Below, in pieces: positions 23,940 through 31,345 of a stretch of 35,042 nucleotides of DNA. A program made the translations under genes and the position numbers. The stretch is taken from NCBI GenBank assembly GCA_964596115.1, contig CAZQRW010000016.1:1-35042 (forward strand), read 5' to 3'. The first letter of the stretch is position 1; every line of letters starts with the position of its first letter. The notes beneath the pieces were generated by a model. That model ran no database searches. It was not told the DNA's origin and was given only the letters and a program-made list of their open reading frames with translations. This stretch comes from CAZQRW01 sp964596115 (lineage in GTDB: Bacteria > Hydrothermota > UBA3072 > B12-G15).

Positions 23940-25246
23940 ATATTTCTGTTATTGGTACGGGTTATGTAGGGCTTGTTACGGGTTCCTGTCTTGCGAAGAT
24001 TGGGCATAACGTTATTTGTATTGACAATGATAATAACAAAGTAGAGCTGCTTATAAGAGGAGAAATCCCTATATTTGAGCCTGGATTAAGAGAATTAATA
24101 ACAAATGTAAAAGCAGATGGAAGGATAAGTTTCACAACAAGTATCAAGGAAGCAGTAGACAAGAGCGAAGTTATTTTCATTTGTGTGGGTACCCCTACTA
24201 CTTTAGAAGGTGAAGCGGATCTTAGCGCAGTTGAAGAGGTTTCGAGAGAGATTGCAAAATACCTAACTGAATTCAGGCTAATTATAGAAAAGAGTACTGT
24301 CCCTGTTCAGACAGGAGAGAAGATAAGAAGAACAATAAAATTAAACAATCCTAACGCAGTATTTGAAGTTGCTTCAAATCCTGAATTCTTAAGAGAAGGT
24401 TCTGCGATAGACGATTTTCTTCATCCTGATAGGATAGTTATAGGATCGGATACAAAAAAGGCAAGGGATATAATAGCTAAAATTTTTGAAAAAATAGATG
24501 CACCAAAGATATTCACCAGTATCAAAAGCGCAGAAATCATTAAGCATGCTTCAAATTCCTTTCTTGCAATGAAGATTTCTTATATTAATGCACTTTCATT
24601 TATCTGCGAAAGAACAGGGGCTGATATTAATGAAGTTGCCAGAGGAATGGGTTTAGATCATAGAATAGGTATGGAATTTCTGCGTGCTGGTATAGGATTT
24701 GGCGGTTCTTGCTTTCCTAAGGACATTGAAGCATTTATAAAAATCGCTGAAAAGTTAGGGTATAATTTTCAGTTACTGAAGGACGTTAAAAAAATCAATA
24801 TTGAAATAAAAGAATATTTTATAAAAATAGTAGAAGACCTATTATGGAATATAAAGGGTAAAAGAATTGGCGTACTGGGGCTTTCGTTTAAACCAAACAC
24901 AGATGATATGAGAGAGGCACCGTCTATTTATATAATAAATAAATTAAAGGAAAAAGGGGCTAGTATTGTCGCATATGATCCTGTTGCCATAAAAAATGCT
25001 GAGAAATTTTTGAAGGATATAGCATTTGTTGATTCACCTTATACTGCGGCAAGAAACGCCGATGCATTGATCATTCTTACCGAGTGGGAAGAATTTAAGA
25101 AAATGAATCTTGATATGATAAAAAAGCAGTTAAAAACGCCTATAATTATTGATGGAAGAAATATATTTGATCCTAAAAATATGAAGGAAAAGGGATTTAT
25201 CTATAGATGTATCGGCCGTACTTTGCCTTCTTCGTCCTTCAAGTAG
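23936..25246 (+). CDS. ugd: UDP-glucose 6-dehydrogenase
   Basis: The 436-residue enzyme oxidises UDP-glucose twice with NAD+ to UDP-glucuronate, a precursor of surface polysaccharides. It shows the N-terminal Rossmann site MNISVIGTGYVGLVTGSCLA, the EKSTVPVQTGEK segment, SNPEFLREGSAIDDF, and the catalytic cysteine C259 in GIGFGGSCFPKD. The C-terminal UDP-binding domain has KPNTDDMREAPS. Closely related UDP-N-acetyl-sugar dehydrogenases exist, but these motifs favour UDP-glucose. It is coupled to smc by a 4-base overlap, and its last 46 bases overlap the convergent murI gene. Confidence 0.93.
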   Translation: MNISVIGTGYVGLVTGSCLAKIGHNVICIDNDNNKVELLIRGEIPIFEPGLRELITNVKADGRISFTTSIKEAVDKSEVIFICVGTPTTLEGEADLSAVEEVSREIAKYLTEFRLIIEKSTVPVQTGEKIRRTIKLNNPNAVFEVASNPEFLREGSAIDDFLHPDRIVIGSDTKKARDIIAKIFEKIDAPKIFTSIKSAEIIKHASNSFLAMKISYINALSFICERTGADINEVARGMGLDHRIGMEFLRAGIGFGGSCFPKDIEAFIKIAEKLGYNFQLLKDVKKINIEIKEYFIKIVEDLLWNIKGKRIGVLGLSFKPNTDDMREAPSIYIINKLKEKGASIVAYDPVAIKNAEKFLKDIAFVDSPYTAARNADALIILTEWEEFKKMNLDMIKKQLKTPIIIDGRNIFDPKNMKEKGFIYRCIGRTLPSSSFK

Positions 25247-26052
25247 ACTTTTTTTATATCACGACCAATGAAATTATTTACGGTCCGTTTAAAATTTCTT
25301 GGTAAATCAGAAAGGTAAATTTCGATTTCCCCCTTCCCTTTACGTAAAAGATTATTTTTTCTCAAATGCTCTTTTAGAATTTTGCTTGCTTCTTTTCCTG
25401 GTTCGATTAATTTAATATCATTACCCATAACTTTTTTAATCACACCTTTCAGGATAGGGTAGTGAGTACATCCCATTATAAGGATGTTTACACCCCTAGA
25501 TTTTAAAGGAGCGAGATATTCCTCTGCAATTAAGTAAGTAGCTTTATGGTCGGACCAACCTTCTTCTGCAATAGGCACAAATAATGGGCAGGGCTGAGAA
25601 AAAGTCTGTAAATTTGATAAAGATTTGATAGTTTTCTCATAGGTCTTGCTTTCAATTGTGGCATAAGTTCCTATTATGCCTACAATTTTTTGGCTGATTT
25701 TTATTTTTTTAAGTGCCTCAACACCTGGATTAATCATTCCAAAAATTGGGATATCAAATTCTTTTTTCAATGTGCTTAATGCATTTGAAGAAACAGTGAA
25801 ACATGCAGCTACAATGGCTTTAACGTTAAAGTTTAACAGAAAATTTATGTCTTCTCTTGCAAATCTGACGATTGTTTCTTTTGATTTATTTCCATACGGA
25901 ACGCGCGCAGTATCCCCAAAATATATAATTTTTTCATAGGGTAAAACCTTGACTATATCCTTAACTACCGTTAGACCACCTATACCCGAATCAAAGATGC
26001 CGATAGGTAAAGTGCTTTTAGCTTCTTGATTCAGTGTACTTTTGTATGCCAT
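25201..26052 (-). CDS. murI: glutamate racemase with an altered catalytic motif
   Basis: The 283-residue protein supplies D-glutamate for peptidoglycan. It has the family blocks IGIFDSGIGGLTVVKDI, YFGDTARVPYGNKS, GTYATIESKTY, the EEG run at 163-165 and the second catalytic region LIMGCTHYPIL (C195, H197). The first catalytic region reads VAACFTVSSNAL (C84-F85-T86), where nearly all family members have CNT. The N-terminus is about 15 residues longer than usual; no better in-frame start exists. It overlaps the amidase gene by 35 bases and is convergent with ugd, overlapping it by 46 bases. It is the last gene of the smpB-amidase-murI operon. Confidence 0.9.
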   Translation of the reverse strand: MAYKSTLNQEAKSTLPIGIFDSGIGGLTVVKDIVKVLPYEKIIYFGDTARVPYGNKSKETIVRFAREDINFLLNFNVKAIVAACFTVSSNALSTLKKEFDIPIFGMINPGVEALKKIKISQKIVGIIGTYATIESKTYEKTIKSLSNLQTFSQPCPLFVPIAEEGWSDHKATYLIAEEYLAPLKSRGVNILIMGCTHYPILKGVIKKVMGNDIKLIEPGKEASKILKEHLRKNNLLRKGKGEIEIYLSDLPRNFKRTVNNFIGRDIKKVYLKDEEGKVRPIHL

Positions 26053-27355
26053 CTGCTATACCTTTGCCTATTTTCCTCAAGAAGTTTATATCCTTCAACT
26101 TTTTTGCATCCTCAGGACTTGTAAGAAAGAGAGTTTCAACGAGCACTGCAGGCATATAATTTACCCTGAGAACAAAAAAGTTTGCCTGGCTTACACCTCT
26201 GTTATATGTTTTACATTCATCAACAATTTGGTCCTGTATATCAATTGCCAGATTTTGTGATTCTTGTAAAAATTGATTTTGTGCAAGATCAGAAAGCACG
26301 TATTTGAGACTGGCGGTTTCTATATTCTTATCCTCGAATTTTATGGAGGCATTCTCTGTTGCCTCTACTGCCCTTGCCCAATCAGTTTTTGCAGCAGAAA
26401 GAAAATATGTTTCAGTCCCGTGCATTCTTGTCATTCTTTTGTTACCTGTAGCATTGCAATGTATGCTTACAAAAAGATCCGCCTTTGCATTATCAGCAAT
26501 TTCAGTTCGTTTTTTAAGTGGAAGAAAGGTATCTGTTGTTCTGGTAAGAATGACATTAAATCCCATCTCAGTAAGATTTTTTGCTGTATATTTCGCAATT
26601 TTTAAAACGATATCTTTTTCACTTAAACCATTTGCTTGAGCACCTGGATCCATTCCTCCATGTCCTGGATCTATAACAATAGTTCTTATTTTTTTTACAG
26701 TTCTTTCTTTTACTATAATTTTTATTTCCCCATCGATTCTCTTAATATCGACATCTTTTCCTTTATCAACAATAAACCGTAATTCCAGGAATCCCTCACC
26801 ATATTTTATTTCAATTCTTTTTATCAATCCCTTTCCCTTTTTGGGGAAGATTTCTGGATTAAATATTGCATCAAATATTGTTACAACCCAAAGTGTATCA
26901 CTTCCTCTGTAGATTGTTTCTAAATTCGGTGAAAACTTTAGGCTTGCCTCTGTCTTTTTTGAAGTAGCTTTGATGGTAAAAGAGTAAACATTCATACTTT
27001 TCACAGCAGTTAATACATTATTCTTCAGTATAAATTCCTTATTTAACAATGGGTTAAGAATTTTTGGGAGTTCATTTACTGTTAAATAAATATCATTATC
27101 CAACAAAACTGGTGGATATTTTAACTGTATGACATTTTCTTCGATTTTTACAAAAGGACAATCTGGAATTAGAATTATCATTGCTTCTTTCTGCAAAATT
27201 AAGGTCTTGTTTGTATCATTCCAGAAAAAAGATATATCAAAATATTGGGAAACTTCCTTCAATGTTACATAATCAAGGTTCTGGAAGTGAAGCGTATTTA
27301 TTTCTGTTTTACGCGGACCAATTTGGAGAGTTAATCCCAATAACAGTAGTATCAT
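26018..27355 (-). CDS. N-acetylmuramoyl-L-alanine amidase (Amidase_3) with N-terminal beta domains
   Basis: The 445-residue exported enzyme cuts the amide bond between muramic acid and the peptide. A short signal stretch (MILLLLGLTLQ) is followed by a copper-amine-oxidase-N-like domain to about residue 110 (YVTLKEVSQYF, LTVNELPKIL) and an AMIN-like region to about 215. The catalytic domain then has its zinc ligands in IDPGHGG, in GLSEKD (Glu), and in SIHCNA, and the C-terminal VLVETLFLTSPEDAKKL. It starts directly after the smpB stop with GAGGA upstream. It probably acts in the periplasm in cell separation or wall turnover. Confidence 0.92.
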   Translation of the reverse strand: MILLLLGLTLQIGPRKTEINTLHFQNLDYVTLKEVSQYFDISFFWNDTNKTLILQKEAMIILIPDCPFVKIEENVIQLKYPPVLLDNDIYLTVNELPKILNPLLNKEFILKNNVLTAVKSMNVYSFTIKATSKKTEASLKFSPNLETIYRGSDTLWVVTIFDAIFNPEIFPKKGKGLIKRIEIKYGEGFLELRFIVDKGKDVDIKRIDGEIKIIVKERTVKKIRTIVIDPGHGGMDPGAQANGLSEKDIVLKIAKYTAKNLTEMGFNVILTRTTDTFLPLKKRTEIADNAKADLFVSIHCNATGNKRMTRMHGTETYFLSAAKTDWARAVEATENASIKFEDKNIETASLKYVLSDLAQNQFLQESQNLAIDIQDQIVDECKTYNRGVSQANFFVLRVNYMPAVLVETLFLTSPEDAKKLKDINFLRKIGKGIADGIQKYTESRS

Positions 27356-27787
27356 TTAATTTCCTCTTAATTCTCTTTTCATCTCTTTTTCTTTTATGAT
27401 TTCCCTCTTTTCGTATATCTTTCTACCCTTTGCGAGGGCGATTTCTATTTTTACAATACCTCTTTCATTTATATATATCTTTAAAGGGATGATAGTCAAT
27501 CCCCTTTCTGTAATTTTCCCATAAAGCCTTTTTATTTCTTTTTTCTTTAGGAGAAGTTTTCTTTTTCTTTTTGTTTCTGTATGGTAGGATTCCTTCTCAT
27601 AAGGTGAAATGTGCATGTTCAAGATGAATATTTCACCATTTTCAATAGTTGCATAGGCATCCTGTAAGCTAACCCGGCCAGCCCTTATAGATTTTACCTC
27701 ATTGCCTTTCAATACAATACCTGCCTCAAATTTTTGCAGGATATTGTATTCTCTGAATGCCTTTCTATTAGTGGTAATTGTTCTCAT
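27356..27787 (-). CDS. smpB: SsrA-binding protein SmpB
   Basis: The 143-residue protein carries tmRNA to stalled ribosomes in trans-translation. It shows NRKAFREYNILQKFEAGIVLKG at the start, EVKSIRAGRVSLQDAYA, the MHISPYEKES region, and RKLLLKKKEIKRLYGKI, with a Lys/Arg-rich tail that enters the decoding site. The length is a little below the common 150-160. No tmRNA gene is in the window. It heads the operon with the amidase and murI. No Shine-Dalgarno is visible before the ATG. Confidence 0.95.
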   Translation of the reverse strand: MRTITTNRKAFREYNILQKFEAGIVLKGNEVKSIRAGRVSLQDAYATIENGEIFILNMHISPYEKESYHTETKRKRKLLLKKKEIKRLYGKITERGLTIIPLKIYINERGIVKIEIALAKGRKIYEKREIIKEKEMKRELRGN

Positions 27788-27794
27788 AATATTC

Positions 27795-27822
27795 TTGACA
27801 TTATATTATTATTCCTTATCAT
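27795..27822 (+). promoter_or_regulatory. promoter of the lipoprotein-TPR-DUF4388 operon
   Basis: TTGACA (27795-27800) is followed after 16 bases by TATCAT (27817-27822), which matches the consensus at 5 of 6. The ATG is 12 bases further, so the leader would be about 6 bases and lack a Shine-Dalgarno. A perfect TATAAT (27829-27834) lies immediately before the ATG but has no -35 box at a usable distance. Confidence 0.55.
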
Positions 27823-27841
27823 AAGATATATAATATGTCAA
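27800..27841 (-). promoter_or_regulatory. possible smpB promoter elements
   Basis: On the minus strand TTGACA lies at 27841-27836, over the divergent gene's start codon, and TATAAT at 27805-27800, which is 12 bases from the smpB ATG. The two are 30 bases apart, too far to form one promoter, so only one of them may be used. Confidence 0.25.
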
Positions 27842-28467
27842 TAAAGAGAATTTTGCCAGTGCTAATGGTCTTTATTTTAGGGTGTATAGGAAGGGAGGTT
27901 AAAAGCAAGTCTCCTGTGACTCCGAATTTCTTATCCTGGACAAACAAGTTTTCAATAAAGGAGGGAAAAGGAGAACTATTTTTAATGATGACTAAAAATA
28001 GGCAAGGTTCATATTTCGATTTTGAATATGATGCAAATAATAAAAGGTTATCAGGTAACTTGATTGGGATGTTCGGTTTGAAACTTGCCTCCTTTGAGGT
28101 TAATGGAAATAGTTTAAATGTAATGTCCAGAAATAACGATCCAATAAGATTGGACACCCTCTTTTCTGGAACCGGGCTTACACCATTGATGCTTTCCCGT
28201 TTTCTTGCCTATGATATAGTTGCACCGAATTTAAGGAGCTTAATCCCTGTTTCTGATGGCTACCTATCCACTTCAGGTAATTCGAATATTTTTTTCTCGA
28301 GAGAAGGGTACCCAACTAAGGTTGTAATAGTTACAAATACAGGAGAAATAGTTATAGAGTATGGGGATTTTAGAAGGATTAAGTCTACAATTCAGCCATT
28401 TTCCGTTGTTATCACCCAGAACAGGATAAGAATAGAAATGAAACTTTCACAGATCAATTTAAAATGA
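27835..28467 (+). CDS. putative lipoprotein, possibly LolB/DUF4292-like
   Basis: The 210-residue protein has a lipoprotein signal ending in the lipobox ILGC (C17). The mature part alternates short strands, such as FDFEYDANNKRLSGNLIGMFG, LASFEVNGNSLNVMS and YPTKVVIVTNTGEIVIEYGDF. This pattern resembles the open half-barrel of LolA/LolB or DUF4292 lipoproteins that handle lipids or lipoproteins, but no decisive motif is visible. It is the first gene of a three-gene operon and overlaps the TPR gene by 4 bases. It is probably tethered to the outer or inner membrane and faces the periplasm. Confidence 0.65.
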   Translation: MSIKRILPVLMVFILGCIGREVKSKSPVTPNFLSWTNKFSIKEGKGELFLMMTKNRQGSYFDFEYDANNKRLSGNLIGMFGLKLASFEVNGNSLNVMSRNNDPIRLDTLFSGTGLTPLMLSRFLAYDIVAPNLRSLIPVSDGYLSTSGNSNIFFSREGYPTKVVIVTNTGEIVIEYGDFRRIKSTIQPFSVVITQNRIRIEMKLSQINLK

Positions 28468-30353
28468 TACTATTACTAATTTCGCTTAATTATCTTGGAT
28501 ATGCTGAAGGTGAAATTAAGGCTTTAGAAAAAATTTACCCAGAGTTTTATAAGATTGTAGAGGGCAAAGGCTATATCCCTTCCATTGATCTTAATAAAGC
28601 TGAAAGGCTGATTAAATATAATGATGACGGCAAAAACCCTTTTTTTGCATATGCCAGAGGGGAGATAAGAAGACTGCAAAAACAGAATTCAGATCAATTT
28701 TATACGAATGCTATAGAGAGAGCAAATAGATATGATGAATTATTCCTTCTTGATAAGATGTTTATCCGACTTAACCTATTGAAGTATAGCAAAAATGTTG
28801 AATCAAAGATACTCAATAGTCTTAAATCAAGTAATGTTGTAGCAAATTTTCCACTTTCAAAGTTATATGAAGAACTGGGTCTCGAATTTATTCGTAATGG
28901 CATAACTCAAAAAGGAATTCATACGCTAGAATTTGCTGCGAGGATTGCACCCCCTCGCAGTAGTTTGAACCTTGTGTTAATGAAGGCTTACTTTCCATTA
29001 AATGTAGCAAAGTCATTTTATTATTTTGGTAGATATTTTTCTTCTGTCAGGTTTTTCTTTGACAGAATCCTTCTTTACTCAAATATGCTTACTTTTTTGA
29101 CAGTCTTTTTTGCTCTTTTTATTATTTCTATAATGTTAAATGGTTTTATCGATTCCGTAACCTATTTGTCGCGGCTTTTTAGTATTAGCACGGGGTTAAA
29201 GCAAGGGTGGATCCCTGCGGCGATATTTTCACTTTTTGTATTTATACCTTTAAAGTATTTTATTTTCGTATTTATTATTTTTTCATTATTAAAGATAGGC
29301 CGAGGGAAGGGTATACTTGTCGGTTCTTTGGCTGTCTTGATGGTTTGCACTATGATTGTTAATATGCCATTGAAAAATGCTTATAGTAATAAAAATTGGG
29401 AGTATTTTTATAAGTTGAGATATGATCCCGTAAATTCTGAAGTGAAAAGCATTCATCATCCTTATAACATATGGCTTGTCGGCATACATTTTCTAAAAAA
29501 TGGAAAATACTCAGATGCAAGGAATGAATTCAGGACTCTTCTGGGTAGTGAGAGGAAAAAAAGTGACGTTTTGAATAATATAGGTCTAACATACTACTTT
29601 GAGGGAGAGTTGGATAGCGCCCTTGTGTTATTCAAGTCGACTTTAGAGTACGACCCCAAAAATTCAGTGTATAATTTTAATATAGCGCATGTTTATAGTA
29701 GAATGTTAGAATTTGAGAAGGCATCCAATCATTTTAATATGGCTAAGGGTATACAAGATAGAGAAAGTGAAGGTATAGAAACCTACCCTCCAGATAGGTG
29801 GGTATACGAAGTTTTTATGTCACACAACTGGGTTAAAAGGTATGCTAATATTTTTATTATTGCAACTTTTTGTTTTGGAATATTTTTGATAATTCTTTTT
29901 CTTTTTATTAGGCAAAAGAATAGCAGTATATGCTCTGTGTGTGGTAGTCCACTTGTAATAGACTTAGAATTAGAAGAAAAAAAAGTTTGTGAAAGATGCT
30001 ACAAGATTCTCTCTCAGTCGAGATCAAAGGGTGTCAGGGAAAGATTGAAGAGAAAAATCATAAAAAGGGCAACGAACATTTTTTCTTTAAAGGTTTACCT
30101 TCTTAATTTATTTTTGCCGGGTACAGCACACGTTGGGACAGGTTTTTGGGGAAATGGATCAATATATATATTACTTGTAACTGCTTTAATAGTATCCCGA
30201 TTAAGCAATAAAATTTTGATTATTACCCAGACATATGAATTTAAAAGTTATTTTGGAACAGTTTCTTGGTATATCTTACTGGCCATTACTTATATTTCGA
30301 TATTGATTTCAACGCGTAGAATATCTGAGAGGGGATATGGAAGGAAGTCTTAG
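28464..30353 (+). CDS. large TPR membrane protein with an internal zinc ribbon
   Basis: The 629-residue protein starts with a signal-like MILLLISLNYLGYAEGEI. Residues 30-200 are helical and repeat-like. Membrane helices follow near residues 211-234 and 246-302. A TPR pair sits at about 366-430 (LNNIGLTYYFEGELDSALVLF, YNFNIAHVYSRMLEFEKASNHF). Another helix near 457-480 is followed by a CxxC-CxxC zinc ribbon near 489-515 (CSVCGS, CERCY) and further helices from about 560. The protein is therefore likely an inner-membrane scaffold with both periplasmic and cytoplasmic parts. I do not recognise the full architecture. It is flanked by a lipoprotein and a DUF4388 protein with which it overlaps. Confidence 0.72.
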   Translation: MILLLISLNYLGYAEGEIKALEKIYPEFYKIVEGKGYIPSIDLNKAERLIKYNDDGKNPFFAYARGEIRRLQKQNSDQFYTNAIERANRYDELFLLDKMFIRLNLLKYSKNVESKILNSLKSSNVVANFPLSKLYEELGLEFIRNGITQKGIHTLEFAARIAPPRSSLNLVLMKAYFPLNVAKSFYYFGRYFSSVRFFFDRILLYSNMLTFLTVFFALFIISIMLNGFIDSVTYLSRLFSISTGLKQGWIPAAIFSLFVFIPLKYFIFVFIIFSLLKIGRGKGILVGSLAVLMVCTMIVNMPLKNAYSNKNWEYFYKLRYDPVNSEVKSIHHPYNIWLVGIHFLKNGKYSDARNEFRTLLGSERKKSDVLNNIGLTYYFEGELDSALVLFKSTLEYDPKNSVYNFNIAHVYSRMLEFEKASNHFNMAKGIQDRESEGIETYPPDRWVYEVFMSHNWVKRYANIFIIATFCFGIFLIILFLFIRQKNSSICSVCGSPLVIDLELEEKKVCERCYKILSQSRSKGVRERLKRKIIKRATNIFSLKVYLLNLFLPGTAHVGTGFWGNGSIYILLVTALIVSRLSNKILIITQTYEFKSYFGTVSWYILLAITYISILISTRRISERGYGRKS

Positions 30354-31206
30354 AGAGTTTTCAGTAGCAGAGGTATTTCAATTTGTTTCTCTTCATGAAG
30401 GGGATGGAGTCCTGGTTTTAACCAACAAAAATGAGAGGGCAACATTTGGATTTAAGGGTGGAAAGGTTGTGGGGGCCATGTTTGGGAAAGAAGGATTATT
30501 AGAGCCTCTTGAAGATTATATTGTAAAATTCGGGAAAATGTCCATTGAGGATCTTTCCCATTATAAAGAGCAGAGTGAACAGGCTGGTATATCTCTTGAT
30601 GAACTTCTCCTTAGAGAAGGAAAAATAACTTCCTTAGAAATACAACCTATCATAAAATTCAAGATTCAGGAGATCGTGGATGAGGTATTAACATGGCAAA
30701 ATGGAAAGTATAAATTCATTCAAAATAGGGAGATATATCCTAATAGTAAGATATCTGTTTCTATTGAGCCAAATTCTTTGATAATGGAAGGAATGAGGAG
30801 AATTGATGAATGGCCAAGAATCCATGAGGAAATTCCTGATGATAGTGTGCAGTTGATAAAATCCGGGAAACCAAAAATAGAGGTCGAACTCGGGGATGAG
30901 GAGAAAAGGATACTCATGATATTCGAAGATGGTATGGATGTTGGAAAGATTGTTAAATTAAGTGGTCTTGGAAAATTCAGGACGTATAGTGCAATATTTA
31001 ACCTTATGGAAATGGGCATCTTAAGAAAAATTAGAGGTGAAAAGATTGAAGTTGAACCGGTGAAGAGGAAACATATAGATTTTGTAAAACTAAGAAGGGC
31101 AATTGAATTAATTCTACTTTATTCATTTTTTGGTTTTAGTCTTTCATTCTTTTTCTCGAAAAAATTTCATTTAATACTTTCTTTATTAAAGTCATATTTT
31201 CAATAA
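30337..31206 (+). CDS. DUF4388 (PATAN-like) protein with a C-terminal membrane anchor
   Basis: The 289-residue protein starts with a DUF4388 domain (MEGSLREFSVAEVFQFVSLH, then GVLVLTNKNERATFGFKGGKVVGAMFG) to about residue 150. A region with LDELLLREGKITSLE resembles a GspE-N-like helical segment. Residues 185-240 look winged-helix-like (GDEEKRILMIFEDGMDVGKIVKLSG). A single hydrophobic helix near residues 258-285 should anchor it in the inner membrane with the domains in the cytoplasm. A clear AGAGGGG precedes the ATG. It overlaps the TPR gene by 17 bases. It is a membrane-bound relative of the soluble DUF4388 protein at 12423. Confidence 0.78.
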   Translation: MEGSLREFSVAEVFQFVSLHEGDGVLVLTNKNERATFGFKGGKVVGAMFGKEGLLEPLEDYIVKFGKMSIEDLSHYKEQSEQAGISLDELLLREGKITSLEIQPIIKFKIQEIVDEVLTWQNGKYKFIQNREIYPNSKISVSIEPNSLIMEGMRRIDEWPRIHEEIPDDSVQLIKSGKPKIEVELGDEEKRILMIFEDGMDVGKIVKLSGLGKFRTYSAIFNLMEMGILRKIRGEKIEVEPVKRKHIDFVKLRRAIELILLYSFFGFSLSFFFSKKFHLILSLLKSYFQ

Positions 31207-31321
31207 GCAATTACATACTTCATCATCTCAACTACATTACGTGCATTCTTGATTCTGGCTAAGGGAGTTGCTTAAATGTATCTTAGTCTCCTATGTGAAG
31301 CCATAGGTAAAGCTTATTGAA
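31199..31321. repeat. 10-bp inverted repeat spanning the convergent gap
   Basis: TTCAATAAGC (31199-31208) is repeated in inverse as GCTTATTGAA (31312-31321), enclosing 103 bases. Inside are a second, overlapping pairing TAAGCAA/TTGCTTA (31204-31210 and 31268-31274) and a hairpin CCTATG/CATAGG (31290-31307). No tRNA or intrinsic terminator is recognisable. The gap 31207-31345 otherwise holds no supported gene. Confidence 0.35.
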
Positions 31322-31345
31322 TGAAAGAGGTGCCCAACTATACTA

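Noticed and set aside
27829..27834. TATAAT directly before the lipoprotein ATG as the working -10 box
   Set aside because: A start 7 bases later would be inside the coding region, and no -35 box lies at 16-18 bases.
31207..31345. tRNA or other known RNA gene in the convergent gap
   Set aside because: No cloverleaf with a T-loop sequence can be found; the pairings seen are short and compete with each other.
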